Shown here one piece after another: positions 11,501 to 23,225 of a DNA stretch of 64,000 nucleotides. The DNA comes from Neelides folsomi (taxonomy: Eukaryota > Arthropoda > Collembola > Neelipleona > Neelidae), in contig JAQGBZ010000046.1 in NCBI GenBank assembly GCA_034687125.1, positions 62,001 to 126,000 of the forward strand, in the 5' to 3' direction. The notes below the pieces were generated by a model that was given only the letters and a program-made list of their open reading frames with translations, was not told where the DNA came from and ran no database searches. How positions within the stretch are numbered: position 1 is the first letter of the stretch; the number at the start of each line of letters is the position of its first letter. The position numbers were made by a program, and so were the translations under genes.

Positions 11501-13562
11501 TCAAAACAAATTCCCATCTTACAATCTTACCATAATATATAATTTTACAATATTCCACAAAGACATTGTTCGATTAATTACATACTGATGTTTTTGATCG
11601 CCTTCATAAGTGAAAGAAAATCTGTATTTCTGTCATTAATGGAATACAGATACAATACAATAGAATAGCATTTACATTTCATGTATGGTATTTTCAATAT
11701 ACCTATATGTAACATCCATTCTATAAATTATTTCACTGATAATGGAAAATTTTTGTAAAGTGCAATTTACATTTATTTACTAATCACTTTTATCTTAAAT
11801 GTTCCGTTTACAGATTTATTATTACAACTTTACATGTTTTTTATATCAATAAAACAAATATTTAATGGGATATATAAAATATACATAAAATAAATAAGGA
11901 ATTATGTTGTTTATATTACTTAACATTCCATTGAACTTCAAAGTGTCATTGAATATGAGTTACCTTTACCTTCAATCATTTATGAATTTAAGAAACACAA
12001 AGAGAAACTTCAAACATTTCTATCATTTGAATTAATTAAAATGAGATTTTGATTCCATTGTTTTGCATAGATTAATTCTCCCTTGACCCTTCATTAATAA
12101 ATCAGTCAAGATTCAAGAAACGACGTTTCAACTCTTTTCACCTCTCACATTTCCCATTTAACGTCTCAATGAGTTGAATGCGATGATATAACTCATATAA
12201 CAAATAAATAGTCCATATACCGATTATAGATAAGAGTAATCTCTTCCTATTATCCTTGAGTATGAGAATCTTTAAAAGACAATTTAAAAAGAAGTAGGGT
12301 TTAATGTAAATGTTCCCATTTTAAGTTCATTTGCGTACAAATGCGAAATGTCTATAGTAGGTGCTTAATTGGAATAGTAAGTACATGTATAGTGAAGTTA
12401 AGCATGTCGATTTCCGTAAAATACCTGAATTGGGAAACAATAAATTGATTCTCGTTAATGTGCGCAAAGAATGTGTTGAGCAGCCTCAAGGGCAGCGAGA
12501 CAAATATTTTGAAGACATTTGAAAATTTAAATATTTAACTAACTTCTCACTTGTTGAGCTTTGTGCAAATGGGGGAATCGAACAAATGTAATAACAATTT
12601 GCGATAACTGATAAGGAAATGTTTCAGTTCTTAACTGACCCGTCTAGACAAAGGTCATACAAAGAGATCTTTTGCCCCATCTTAACCATTTTTATCGCCT
12701 GTATTTGGCTTTTATGTAATATACATTACATAGTATGTACTCTACATATATGTAATATTAAATGTAACAGACGATAAATACCTTGGTCCATATCTTATAT
12801 TGTGTATTTAGTCTAATATTTATTTGCAAGAAACGAAAATTTTTGTTAAACTTTAAAAAAGAAATTAATGATGTTTTAAATTAAATTGAATAAAGTATCT
12901 TGTATCTCCTTCTTCCAAGCACCTCTGCAGAGCAATAATGAATATATATTATAAAATATGTAATGATGTGATAAAGATGATTAGCAAAGCTTATAAGTTA
13001 TATAAGGTTATAACTAACACCAATCAACACATAAATAGGCAAATGATTGAAAGAAGAAGGAAACCCAAGTTGGGAGCGTAAAAGATGAGGATTTTACATG
13101 AGGACGTTGAGGATATTGAGTAAGTGAGAGCTGGTTTGATTCATTTTTAAAAATTTCCTTACATCCAATTGATCAAATACCAGCATCAGCAGAATCCACT
13201 TTATAGCAGTAAATAAAAAGGCATTGGCATTAACTTAAACCTTGTTAATCATAATATTGATTCTGATTGGGTCATCGTCATCATTCATCATTCCCATTGA
13301 ATCATGAGTTTGACTCAATACCTATCATTGCATTCAATGAAAGGAAAAAATTTTACACGCATATTTTTGTAAATTTTAAATTCTTTCTTAATATATCCAT
13401 GCTTAAATTACCTTCTTACATATTCATAAAAAAGCTTTACAAAATCAACATTTCATATTTAGTATTTATCCTACATATTAACTACATACAAATATGGGTT
13501 GCATAAATAATTAAGCACTGAATAAGAAAAACGGAACTTTAATTAGCTTATCATTTTCATCT
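8545..13562. other. Gene-poor intergenic region, about 5 kb
   Basis: The DNA is AT-rich and no multi-exon gene could be assembled on either strand. Open frames at 9618-9833, 10069-10257, 10314-10499 and 13267-13506 are AT-driven and lack family motifs, splice context or poly(A) signals. One minus-strand frame at 11319-11558 is listed separately because a poly(A) signal follows it. Confidence 0.5.
11319..11558 (-). CDS. Weak candidate small ORF or last exon
   Basis: This 79-codon frame has a plausible internal acceptor: the pyrimidine tract CTTCTTTTTATCAG at about 11470-11483. A basic 47-residue stretch follows (SAQPRDEKKTMERIPWRRRK and onward) to the stop. A minus-strand AATAAA follows within about 10 bases of that stop, which is unusual for chance. 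No upstream exon was found and no family is recognised. It could equally be AT-rich noise. Confidence 0.2.
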   Translation of the reverse strand: MEYCKIIYYGKIVRWEFVLIIEYMGDLPFFLSAQPRDEKKTMERIPWRRRKYLYKTNRSQMNYQSLIFLNFISQSPYKT

Positions 13563-13600
13563 TATATAAGTTCCTCATTATCCGGATATAATTCGTCAGT
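13563..13600 (+). promoter_or_regulatory. TATA box plus TCAGT initiator
   Basis: TATATAAG at 13563-13570 is followed by TCAGT at 13596-13600. The initiator A lies about 35 bases downstream of the first T of the box, close to the spacing expected for an arthropod core promoter. It predicts a leader of about 110 bases to the ATG at 13711. Confidence 0.55.
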
Positions 13601-13710
13601 ACAAAATCATCATTATCAATATTAATATCGATTTATCATTTAACATTAAGTGTATTATTTCAAATATTTTTTTATTTCGAATTCGTTGATTTTTACCACA
13701 AAGTGTAAAC

Positions 13711-14722
13711 ATGTCATTTTTCAGATTTTTATCTATTTTGTACTTGTTTCAAATTGTAAAAGCTAACTTGGGGGAAAAGTATGATTATTTGTCTTCAATT
13801 CCATATTACGCACCCGGCTACTTCTCAGATATAACCAATTTTAAGGAAAAACAAACTAATGGAAAAGTTGAAGGAATTTCGAATCTTAATGGCCAACTCA
13901 AAGAACGATTGCCCAAAGGGAACATTGGATATGATTATTATTTACCACAAGAACAACTTGATCCAATGTCAAGTGGAATTTATCATATTTATCAAGATCC
14001 TTTTTCACAAGGAGGTTTAAAATCTTAAAATAATACATTTTAATAAAATTGACATTGTTTTAATAATGGTAAATTCATTTAAAAATATTAATTTTTTACA
14101 GATTTAGCGTGCTTGGCAGGTGTTGGTGCAAAAGTGGTCAAATCAAAAAAGTTTTTAAAAGCCGTAAAAATTGGATTTTTAGCTATTCCAATATTAGTGT
14201 TATCTTCATTAATACTACCAATTATCTTCATTAATATAATTGGAATTCCTTTAATTTTGTTAATGGCCTTTATGTATTTCCCGTATTCGAATACATTTGC
14301 CATTCCAGATATTTTTCAGCATAAAATATTAGGAAGTACTTTGGGCAATGAACAGTTGGATTCAAAAATAGGAAAAATCGGAGATGTTGTTGAAGGTTTT
14401 GGACTTCAAGATGATTTCGGTGCAGAAGAAAGAAAACCTCAAGGAACTCCATCAGAGCAAATTAACAAAGAAATGCCAAAAAAGAATCAATGCTTTGAGA
14501 AATTCAATTGTTATTTGACTTTAAATAAGGAACAAAAAGCATGGTAAGAAATGATTTCGTTTACTAAAAAATATTATCATTTAGCTTTTAACTCTTATTT
14601 TACTCGTATTAAGGGCAAACGAACCAAGAAGAGATTTTGGGATACGAATGCAACGGATAGATTGCCTTCAATACAATTGTGATTATCCTCTGTTAAACTT
14701 TGCTTTTAATAAGTTGATCTAA
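13711..14722 (+). CDS. Secreted or membrane protein of unknown family (284 aa)
   Basis: There are three exons: 13711-14014, 14102-14543 and 14614-14722 (855 bases, phases 1 and 2). A signal peptide is visible (MSFFRFLSILYLFQIVKA), followed by a polar, tyrosine-rich region of about 80 residues. A long hydrophobic stretch lies at about residues 125-163 (KIGFLAIPILVLSSLILP and onward), enough for one long or two short membrane passes. The C-terminal part has two close cysteine pairs: CFEKFNC, then CLQYNC near the end. I do not recognise the family. The cysteine layout (C-x5-C, then about 35 residues, then C-x4-C) loosely recalls the C-terminal half of DM4/DM12 proteins, one of which lies 2 kb downstream, but no sequence similarity beyond that is claimed. 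The promoter at 13563-13600 supports the start. Confidence 0.82.
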
Positions 14723-15381
14723 AAACATTTCATTTTCAAATGGGATTTTTATTTATATAAATTAAAGGTGTATCAAATGTGTGTAATAATTTGTACTTAT
14801 TTTATATGAATGTACGTATACTTTAGTGTACTCTACGTAGAACGTAATTTAATTACGAATGAGTTTATTTGCGCTTCTCAAAGCAGTGAACAAAAGGTTA
14901 TCACGTATTACCAGTATCAGTTTTCACAATATATTGAATTGAAACACGCATTTATATACACACCTTACATAATATGGCACATTTAAAGATGAGTAAGATG
15001 TGTTCGCAATGTAAGGTAAGGGGGTGTTCAATAGTGGTCTGATGCAAAATTTATTGTACATACAGAAAGTTGACATTGGGATTATAAATATTATTGATTT
15101 AATCCATTTCATAAAGTTTAGCATTTTTAATTAACATAAATGTTTGATTTTATTAAAATGATGCTAACAAAATTCAGTTTATGAGCTAACTGATTATTTA
15201 TACCTATTGGCTATTGGCAATAAAAGATTATTTAAATGATGAGACAAATAAAAATAAAGTTGATTTAAAATGTTTTGAACTTCACCAAGAGGGCAAAGCA
15301 ATTTATTTTTATGTCTTTTGACATCTCAATATCTTACGATTTTCGCAGAGGGAAAGAAAGAGGAGATAAAGGAGGCAAAGG
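14723..15381. other. Convergent intergenic region
   Basis: This spacer lies between the 3' ends of the plus-strand membrane-protein gene and the minus-strand cysteine-rich gene. The frame at 14924-15124 has no family signal. Nothing else was recognised. Confidence 0.45.
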
Positions 15382-16322
15382 TTAATCATTCTCAATGGAA
15401 GTTAAATTCGCAACATTTTCAATCTTTTCTGCTTCTACGTTTTTAGAAGATGGGGCCCAATTCCAAACAGCATGGATGTCATATTCTTCCCTTAGGTTGC
15501 AATTACAAGTACAGCGATTGTCCATTCCACAGGAACCCCCTCCATAGGAATGATAGGTATTGTAGATACAAAAATTTGCACATGCCACTTTGCTAGGGCA
15601 GAGATTGAATTTATCGGTGGATTTCTAAAAAGATAATTTAAGATTTTTTAAATAAAATTTAAATTCACCAATAATTTTAACATAATAAAGCACATTAAAA
15701 TACAGTTTAATATTTTCTTCTACATACTATATGCATTAAATTCATAAGTTATCATAAAAGATATGTTTGTACCTATCTTTTATTGTTAGTTCAACTAATT
15801 AAAATAAATTGAATGGTTAGGATTTACAGATAGATTTCATTAATTGATAGATTTATTTGAAAGCACTGACATTGAGATGTTTATTAGAAATAAATATTTC
15901 ATTTTACCGGAGCAGGGCAATTACAGTCGCATCTTCCAACGCTGGAAGGGGCGAGGTCAGGATCAAAGTCAATAATGTAATGACCACCACCTTTCCCAAG
16001 TCTTAAACATGTTTCTTTGCAAATGGCATGACCTGCTTGGGAAAATGGGCTCCAAGTATTCCAAGGCCAAAATAAAGATTGTATGAGGAAAATCCGCCCA
16101 TCTCTTCCGATTATTGGAATAGAAATGTTGGATGGCAATTGTGGTTCATTTTTTAAATCCTCTTTTGCTTCAACGCTGGATAAATCCTTAAAATATGCAA
16201 ATAATACAATTTTATACAAATGAGGTAATTAGTAATTATAGTTTAAATATCAATTATTGGAAAAAGGTAAAACTTACTTGGTAGAGAACTAAAATAGTAA
16301 AAGTAAATAATAAAATATTCAT
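15382..16322 (-). CDS. Secreted protein with two defensin-like (CS-alpha-beta-like) modules (188 aa)
   Basis: There are three exons, all phase 0: 16278-16322 (signal peptide core MNILLFTFTILVLYQ), 15908-16186 and 15382-15624. Exon 3 carries cysteines at about residues 117, 123, 127, 140, 146 and 148, plus 150. The pattern C-x5-C-x3-C-x12-C-x5-C-x-C-x-C includes GGGSC before the fourth, very close to the invertebrate defensin pattern (C...CxxxC...GGxC...CxC). Exon 2 carries CKETC (71, 75), a GKGGG turn and CDCNC (101, 103, 105), but has no cysteine at positions I or IV. In this fold I pairs with IV, II with V and III with VI, so one whole disulfide is missing and the other two remain. Each module has its own exon, which suggests exon duplication. 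Ahead of module 1 is a Trp-rich segment (FWPWNTW). Antimicrobial, toxin-like or signalling roles are all possible. The fold is inferred from spacing only. Confidence 0.8.
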
Positions 16323-16799
16323 TGTAAAATTGAAAATCCAAACAATAAATAAGAAGATTGACTGAACAAGGAAAAATATATTTGAAAGTAAACTGTTTCT
16401 CAACGTGTTATTTTCGATAAATTATTCCGCTATGTTTGCCTAATAAAGGCACTTAAGGGCTTCTTGAGGTATTTGTAGTAATTTCCTCGAGCCCGTTAAA
16501 ACTAGTGAAGAAATGGCCTTTATCGTGTTAATGTGTTAAAATCTATTTTAATACAAGTTCAGTTAGGTCATTTATTAAAAGGATCCTTTGAGATTAGTTC
16601 AAAATATTTATGGATAATGGTAAATATAAAGGGAGCTATATTGATCTTAATCACAAATCAGTAAAGGTCATTAACTCTCATTAAGGACGAGTTCCCGAAT
16701 GAAGGGAAGGATTGGAGAATTGGAGAAATCCTCTTGCCCATTTCTCTTTGGAATGCAGGATGGAGTTGGGTGAGAATAGAACGAAATGTGTTCATCGCT
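16323..16799. other. Divergent intergenic region
   Basis: This 477-bp stretch separates the cysteine-rich gene (minus) from the DM4/DM12 gene (plus) and should contain both promoters. A TCAGT on the minus strand (16361-16365) lies about 40 bases upstream of the minus-strand ATG and is a possible initiator. The nearby TATA-like run is too close to it (about 17 bases) to be convincing. Confidence 0.4.
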
Positions 16800-18047
16800 A
16801 TGCGATTTCTTCACCTTCAATCTTTTCATACTTTTTCTATTCTTCTCATATTCTTCTCCCTCACTTTGGACCCTTTGACAGCCAGAGACACTCCGAGAGG
16901 CCCAGAAAACAATGAAGTTAAATCGAGGAAATTCAAAATCAAACGTTATCATTATCACAAACACCCAACTTTTTGTTCTCCCAAAAGAAGACTCCAAATC
17001 CCGAAAGGTTCAGTTCTCAGCCTCGCGGTTCAACTCAGTCGACCAGAAATCTTCAATATTCCCAAATTCATTGAAGATGCCATTCTTATTGATGGTGTTA
17101 TTGAAACCCCCATTTGGTGTACGATATGACAATAATTAATTTAATAAAAACTCTAGTTTGCTAATACTATACTCTATACATATGTACATTCTGTACTTAC
17201 TGTCCTGTAAAAGTCCGCTCTTGACTTTCCGCATTTTAAAGTTATTTAGATCAGCATTTAGATTAACATATATTTATAATCTATCACAAGTATATTTATG
17301 TTAATCTAAATGCTGATCTAAATAACTTTAAAATGCGGAAAGTCAACTTTTACAGTACAGTACATAATTTTACATCTTAATTTTTATTTAAAAATTATTT
17401 TTTATTCATTTCAGTCGAACTTGATGAATTTGTCAAAACAATTTATCATACCACATGCGATGAGAAAGATGAGGAGGAAGAAGACGATGAAATTATAACG
17501 AATGTAATTAGAGAAGAAGGAAGGGAGATGAAAGGAGATGAAGGAAGTGAATTTGAAAACCATCGTTGTTCCCTCTTTAAAATCATTGAACTTTTTGCCT
17601 CCATCATTTTCAGTCTTGAGGCCCAAACAAGCAAAGCGTGTTTACTTCGAGCAATTTGTGAAATTCAAGCAATGGCTGCCTTTTATCCTGGAGAAATATC
17701 TGATAATCTAATTTTTGAAATCGTTTACATTTTATTGAGGTGATAATTTTCATTAATTTATTAGATTTCAAAACACATTTTAAACACGATTATCAAATTA
17801 ATTAAAAGATTTTTTATAATTGACGAATGACTTTGTAAATAGCCCAAGCAAAAGCAGCGGAAGTAGTTGTATTGATGAACAAACGAATGAAAATCCATAT
17901 TTAAAAGCTGAAATTGTAGGAAATGAAAACGGACACTGTGCACAGTACAATTACGTTTGCCCAATTAACTTTGCAAAAATTTTCTTATTAAATATATTCC
18001 CACAGATGTTGCGCCAAGTTGAGTTACACCATTTTAACACCATTTAA
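16800..18047 (+). CDS. DM4/DM12-domain secreted protein (282 aa)
   Basis: There are three exons: 16800-17118, 17415-17739 and 17843-18047 (849 bases, phases 1 and 2). I chose the ATG at 16800 over an in-frame upstream ATG (16734) because it directly opens a signal peptide (MRFLHLQSFHTFSILLIFFS). The N-terminal half has KRRLQIPKGSVLSLAV, matching the R-x-L-x-F/I-P-x-GS motif of the family. The second half has CLLRAICE and ends with C-x6-C (CAQYNYVC) followed by P, both DM4/DM12 hallmarks. An acidic insertion (DEKDEEEEDDE) sits between. The family is widespread in insects and other arthropods, usually secreted, and functionally uncharacterised. Intron 1 contains a perfect inverted repeat. An AATAAA at 18072-18077 lies 25 bases past the stop. 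The gene converges with WDR75, 223 bp away. Confidence 0.88.
17221..17346. repeat. Perfect 50-bp inverted repeat (foldback) in DM4/DM12 intron 1
   Basis: Bases 17221-17270 are the exact reverse complement of 17297-17346, 50 of 50, with a 26-bp spacer. Further out, TGTAAAAGT (17206-17214) pairs with ACTTTTACA (17346-17354), with a few unmatched bases between on the left side. The transcript would form a long perfect hairpin. It may be a young MITE or foldback element or a source of small RNAs. No coding frame is present. Confidence 0.92.
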
Positions 18048-18270
18048 TTAATTTTATTACTACTAATCTTCAATAAATGTTATCAATGGAAATTTTCAAA
18101 TACACACCTATGTAATATATAATAATATGTATAGTAAATGTTACAAAAGAAGTTAATATTATATAATCTTAAAATAGAATTTAGTAAATCTAAGGAAAAT
18201 ACAAATACATACATGAATAAAATTATTTGAATATGAAAATTTTTTAATAGTTATTAATGATAAATCAGGT

Positions 18271-21200
18271 TTAACTCTCCATAATGTTGGACAACCATAG
18301 ATTTTCATCTTTAGATACTATGTCTAATTCGATTGTCAATTTCTCTCCAGTTTCAACAATTTGTGATTTTGAAGAGGTATTTTGAACTGTCGACAAATTT
18401 GGAAGCTTTTTCTTTCCTTTTTGTTTTTTCCCCTTCTTTGATTGAATAACGAATTCTTCAAATTCTTGTTGTTTTTCATAAGGATTCTTCACAATATTTA
18501 AATTTTGTAAAAGTTGCTGCGAGAAGAATTTCAAGGAAGGCATCGTATGTGGGGAGGTTTCCAAAATCTATATTAATTTATTTTAATTTAGATAACCTAA
18601 AAATAAAATTAAATGCAGAAATATAAAGTGAGATGAAGTGAATATTAGTAATCAAATTAAACTTGCATCTTTAAGAATTTTCTTTTCCTGGAATCCTGCA
18701 TGTTGAATTTCATTTTTCATAATCAATTCTTTGTTGGTCTTTTCAGCAATCATTTCAGCAAACGGAGTTAATCCAATACTCTCGTCTTTTTTAATTTTCA
18801 AATTAGAATTCATTTTCTCATCATTAAATGACACAAGAGCGGCCAACTCCTGTAATGAAATATAATGCTCAATTAGAAAATTCCAACACATTATAATGAT
18901 CCAGCCTTTATAAATTAATTTGAGTATTATGAATTATGATTAATTTACCTGAGTTTCATTTATAAAAACTAATGTCGATTTTAGTTGTGAGTAAGGGTCT
19001 TGATTTCGGATAAACAAAGATGAAATCACTTTCGATCGTGAAATCCCTTTGTGAACTGCTAATTTATCAGGATGCTCAGGTTTGAAGAAGATTACTACAA
19101 GTGAATTTAATTTAAATTAATGATTACCCAGAATATTAATTAATTATATTAATATTAAATTGAAGTTCAAATTACAATCTTGATTTGATGAAAATGCTGC
19201 AACTAAATTGCTTAAAGGATCAACGGCAATCGAATCAGCCGAAAAGTCAACAGACCAAAGAAGTGTAAAAGTGATGAGATCCCAAACCATCAAATTATTT
19301 TCTGAACAAGCAATTGCCAGATGGGAACTTATGTCTTGACCTAACTCGAGCAACCTTAAAAATAAAATTGTTATTATTCTTAAACGCTATAAACAAAATA
19401 TATTAATTATTTACAAAAGATAAAAATTAAAATTAAAAATCTTACGTTATCGAATCTTGTAAAGCAGAATGACAGAGACTTCCTCGTAAAGTATGAGACT
19501 CGACGTCCCAAAGTGTCAAGACATTACAAAATGCTGCACAAATTACAGTTCCGTCGTGAGAAAAGGCGAGAGGACCAGATGTCAAACCACGGTAGGAATT
19601 GGAAGTTTCACAATTCCACCAGTCACTTTTTTCATGAATGCTTGAATCAGTTAGAATTCCCCAAGTTTTTAAATAATCGTCTTCTCCGGTTGTGGCAGCA
19701 ATTAAATAAGTGTTCTCGTCATTTTCAATAGGTTGAACTCTTAAGGTCTTTACGCCCCTTTCATGAGGCCAATCAATAGAAGTATTCAAAATAAGCCTGA
19801 AATAAGTTGTATTACATAAATATTTTAATTTTGTTTTTACTTAAGTATAATAAAACTATCCGTATTGCTTTATTTAAATGTTATAAGCAAATTCTAACCT
19901 TTGTTTTTCTCGATTGAATTTCCAAAATTTCAATTTAAGCTCTGTACATTCATGATCTTGAATTCTGCTTTCAACAGTAGCCAACCAATTTCCCTTTTTA
20001 GAAAAACTCATATGAGAAATGTCAGAGTTTGCAATTGTTTTGTTTCTTTCATTTGTGATGAAATTCTGCTGCGTTATGTCCAACTAAAGCAACAAATATC
20101 CAAAATAAACATTAATGAAAATCAAAATTATAAAGAATTATCCAATTAAAAAAACCGTACAATTAAAATAAAACAATGTTTTCCTCACATCGTAAATATG
20201 TTTATCCTTTGTTAAGGAGTAACTTTGCAAATGTCCTGGTTTTCCATTCATCAAAAATGCTTGTGTGTTAGGATCGAAAAGTATTCCTGCTTTAAATATA
20301 TCGCTCTTGGCAAAAACTCCAATTTCATTTTCTAGAACAATACACTGGGTCAAATTCCTTATGAAATTTCTAGTATTCTTTTCTTCGTCCAATAACAAGA
20401 TACCTGAGGAAATAAAAAAATCATTTCAATATAAAAACACTAAACATTAAAATAAACCATTTTGTTATAAATTATACTGTTATTTTTAACATTAAAAATT
20501 CTTTATTATCGTACTATTATCTGCTTGAGAAATGGCCACGAGAGAATTTCCAGTAGAAACGCTAATGTGTCTGAAGGGCAATCCCATTCGAGGAATGGTT
20601 CTTTTGTCTTTAAATTCGTTCAAATTCCATTTAACTAAAGTACATTCTCCACCACCACTATATATTTGAGTACCTGTAATGAAACATATAAAAAGCTATT
20701 AAATTCTCCGCTATTCAAAAATATGCCAAAAAAGTCAGCGTGAGGATTCAAAATAATTAAGTACATGTTATAAAATATTACCATCAACTGAAAATGCCAA
20801 ATCCGCAACAGGAAGCGTATGCCAATGAAAGACACTCTTTGTTGGTGTAGGAGCAAAGACATTTTGCCAGAGAATGATCCTCCCAGTGCTATCTCCAGTC
20901 GCAACCACAAATTGATTTGGATGGACGGCCACACATGTCAATTTTCTGTCCTTCGAACCATACAGATGATATTTGTTCATTGAATTCCCCAAATTGAAAA
21001 CATAAAGAGAATTTTCTTCAAGAATTGCAGCAACGAGGAGAAATCCATCTTTGATTTCTCCTCCGATAGCGACCGAATGTTGATTCGAAATGACATCACA
21101 ACAAAGTCTCTCAAGATCGAACTCTCCATTGAACTTCTTCCTCCCCATGTACAATGATGGATTTACTGACATTTCGGTCATTCCCAAGAAAAACGAAAAT

Positions 21201-21737
21201 TCTTTGTCACGAGATTTGTAGGTTAACGAATTCGAGACGCTGATGATGGCCCACCAAAATCTTCGTTTGAGAACAATCTTGTCTCGCTTAAGAATTTTTT
21301 CTTTATTGAGATCATATTCAAGAATTTCTCCATTGGCTGTTGAGATGATCAAAACATCTTGATTGCTATTTCCAGAAGACAGGGGAAAACTCATGCTGGA
21401 TATTAAGTCCGTTGGAATCTGATATTTTCTCGAAAGAAGGCAACTTGTTGTATCATACACCAAGATTGTATTTGAAGAAATCACAAATAATTGCCTATGA
21501 AATAATTAACAATGACAAACATTAACATCTTATTTTAATAAACTAAAATTTGAAGCATTATTGTATTTAAAATCCGGCTTTATTCCTTTATTCATTAATT
21601 ATCATTTTAATTTTTAACGTTTTATTTATATAAATAACTTACTTTGAATCCGGTGAAAATAAAGGACGATGGCTTACGAGTGAACCTCCTCCTTTAATTA
21701 ACACTTTTAAATCTTTAAGTTGCTCGCTTAAAATCAT
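18271..21737 (-). CDS. WDR75: WDR75 / Utp17, WD-repeat U3 snoRNP subunit (840 aa)
   Basis: There are ten exons: 21643-21737, 20782-21494, 20515-20673, 20189-20403, 19899-20083, 19446-19796, 19176-19354, 18949-19094, 18667-18849 and 18271-18567. They sum to 2523 bases, and the 840-residue length is close to the roughly 830 of vertebrate WDR75. Diagnostic stretches follow the family order: HRPLFSPDSKQLFVIS at the N-terminus, VAVHPNQFVVATGDSTGRI, HWHTLPVADLAFSVDG, FLMNGKPGHLQSYSL, LDITQQNF, WGILTDSSIHEK and LWDVESHTLRGSLC. Near the C-terminus ETSPHTMPSLKFF corresponds to the TPAHVLPSxxFL segment, followed by a Lys-rich tail. WDR75 belongs to the t-UTP/UtpA part of the small-subunit processome, acting in rRNA transcription and early pre-rRNA processing in the nucleolus. 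The intron between exons 9 and 10 needs a GC donor (GCAAGT) to keep frame. Confidence 0.96.
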
Positions 21738-23225
21738 TTTGATAAATTTTGAATGAATTTGTACCTAAAATTCCAAAACTGAATATGCGAACAATAAAAT
21801 CCACTAAAATATAAAAAAAATCACAATAAGATATAAACCAAACAATTTTTTTTTCAATAATTTAGATTCGGAATAAATTGAATAAATAAATGTAATTCAT
21901 TTAATTATCAATACAAAATTTAATTCTACTGTGGAATTTCCGAATTTCCACAATGTGCGTTAGTTTGAAATATGACTATTCAAGTAGCGTTATTTAGTTG
22001 GTTGCCTTAATTGTTTATACCATTGCCCCATCATCACAGACGGATCACACCCGCTCGACATTTTTTACTATATTATTTTTGTAATAGCATTCCAGTTCAG
22101 TGTAAAGATGTTATGATGAAACTTAATTATACCAAATAAATGATAAACTTTAAATAATGCAAATATATTTTTATTCCTTCGCATAATAATACTATCATGA
22201 TGCAGTTCGAAATTGATTTGAATTTTTTTTACAAGAGTATATTAAAATTTGAGAGAAAATATTATCCTTAATTATCTGCGTGTTAAAACTGAATCACAAA
22301 GTTGCAATTGAACTGCAATTTGAATATTGCAGATCTAAAAAAACAATTCATCATTTCATAAAATTGCATTGTAGGATTTCATAACTAATTAAAAAATGTT
22401 AAAATTTGTAAATAATATACAAGTTGAACAAGTTTAAAACACTTTGATTATCCATTTTTAGATAAAGTAAAACTTAAAAGTTAAAAATATCTGAACATTT
22501 CGAGTTTGCCTTTTAAAACATTGATGTTTTAAAATTATCATTGGTCAGCTGCACGGAGTAATTTATCCATTTTAAAGTACAAAAGGACCCACATGAGTAA
22601 AATACATTGTTGTTGAATTGTTGCCTCCTGTTAAAAAACTTAAAATACGCACAATTTTCTTCTCATGCATTTTAAGAACTTAATTAAATTTTCTTTTCTC
22701 ATCCACACAATTCAAGACACAGAAAATAATATAATTAAAATTCCTTTTTACAAGATTAAAAGAAGAGGAAAAACTCTATGCAAAAATTAAAAGTTTTTTC
22801 ATCACAGACTAAAATCAAATAGTGAAATAAGTTTTCCTACTTATTCGAAAATTTACAACAATTGACACGTTTGTAAGATAGTCGTAAATATATTAACCTA
22901 ATATTATATCTAAATATTTGAAATCTAAAAATGTATTTTCATTCTGACTTAGCATTTTTCCTCTCTCGCCCTTCCCCAATTCAAAATTCTGTTTTGACAA
23001 AGGATAAAGGGATTAGGAGGTTGAAATTAAAACAATTTAAAGATGTAACTACAATTACAAGATTTAAATTGGAATTGTTGCTTATATTAAATACAGGGAT
23101 ATTTAGTAGTACAAGAGCATATTTGCCATGATGGTTCGAACAAGAATTAAATATTTCTCGTTGAGAATAAATGCTATGTTTATAATAAAGCTTGAGGGGG
23201 GCCTTCGTTGTATTTCGGCATATGT
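21738..23225. other. Intergenic between WDR75 and the RhoGAP gene
   Basis: This holds the WDR75 promoter side and the 3' untranslated region of the RhoGAP gene. It is AT-rich. The frame at 22931-23131 shows no family signal. No clear canonical poly(A) signal for the RhoGAP gene was found just beyond its stop. Confidence 0.4.

Noticed and set aside
13085-13123. Possible plus-strand first exon (MRILHEDVEDI) ending at GTAAGT
   Set aside because: No downstream exon joins it in phase, and the next gene has its own promoter and start at 13711.
18661-18662. Canonical GT donor for WDR75 exon 9
   Set aside because: It breaks the reading frame into the conserved C-terminal segment, whereas the GCAAGT donor just upstream keeps it.
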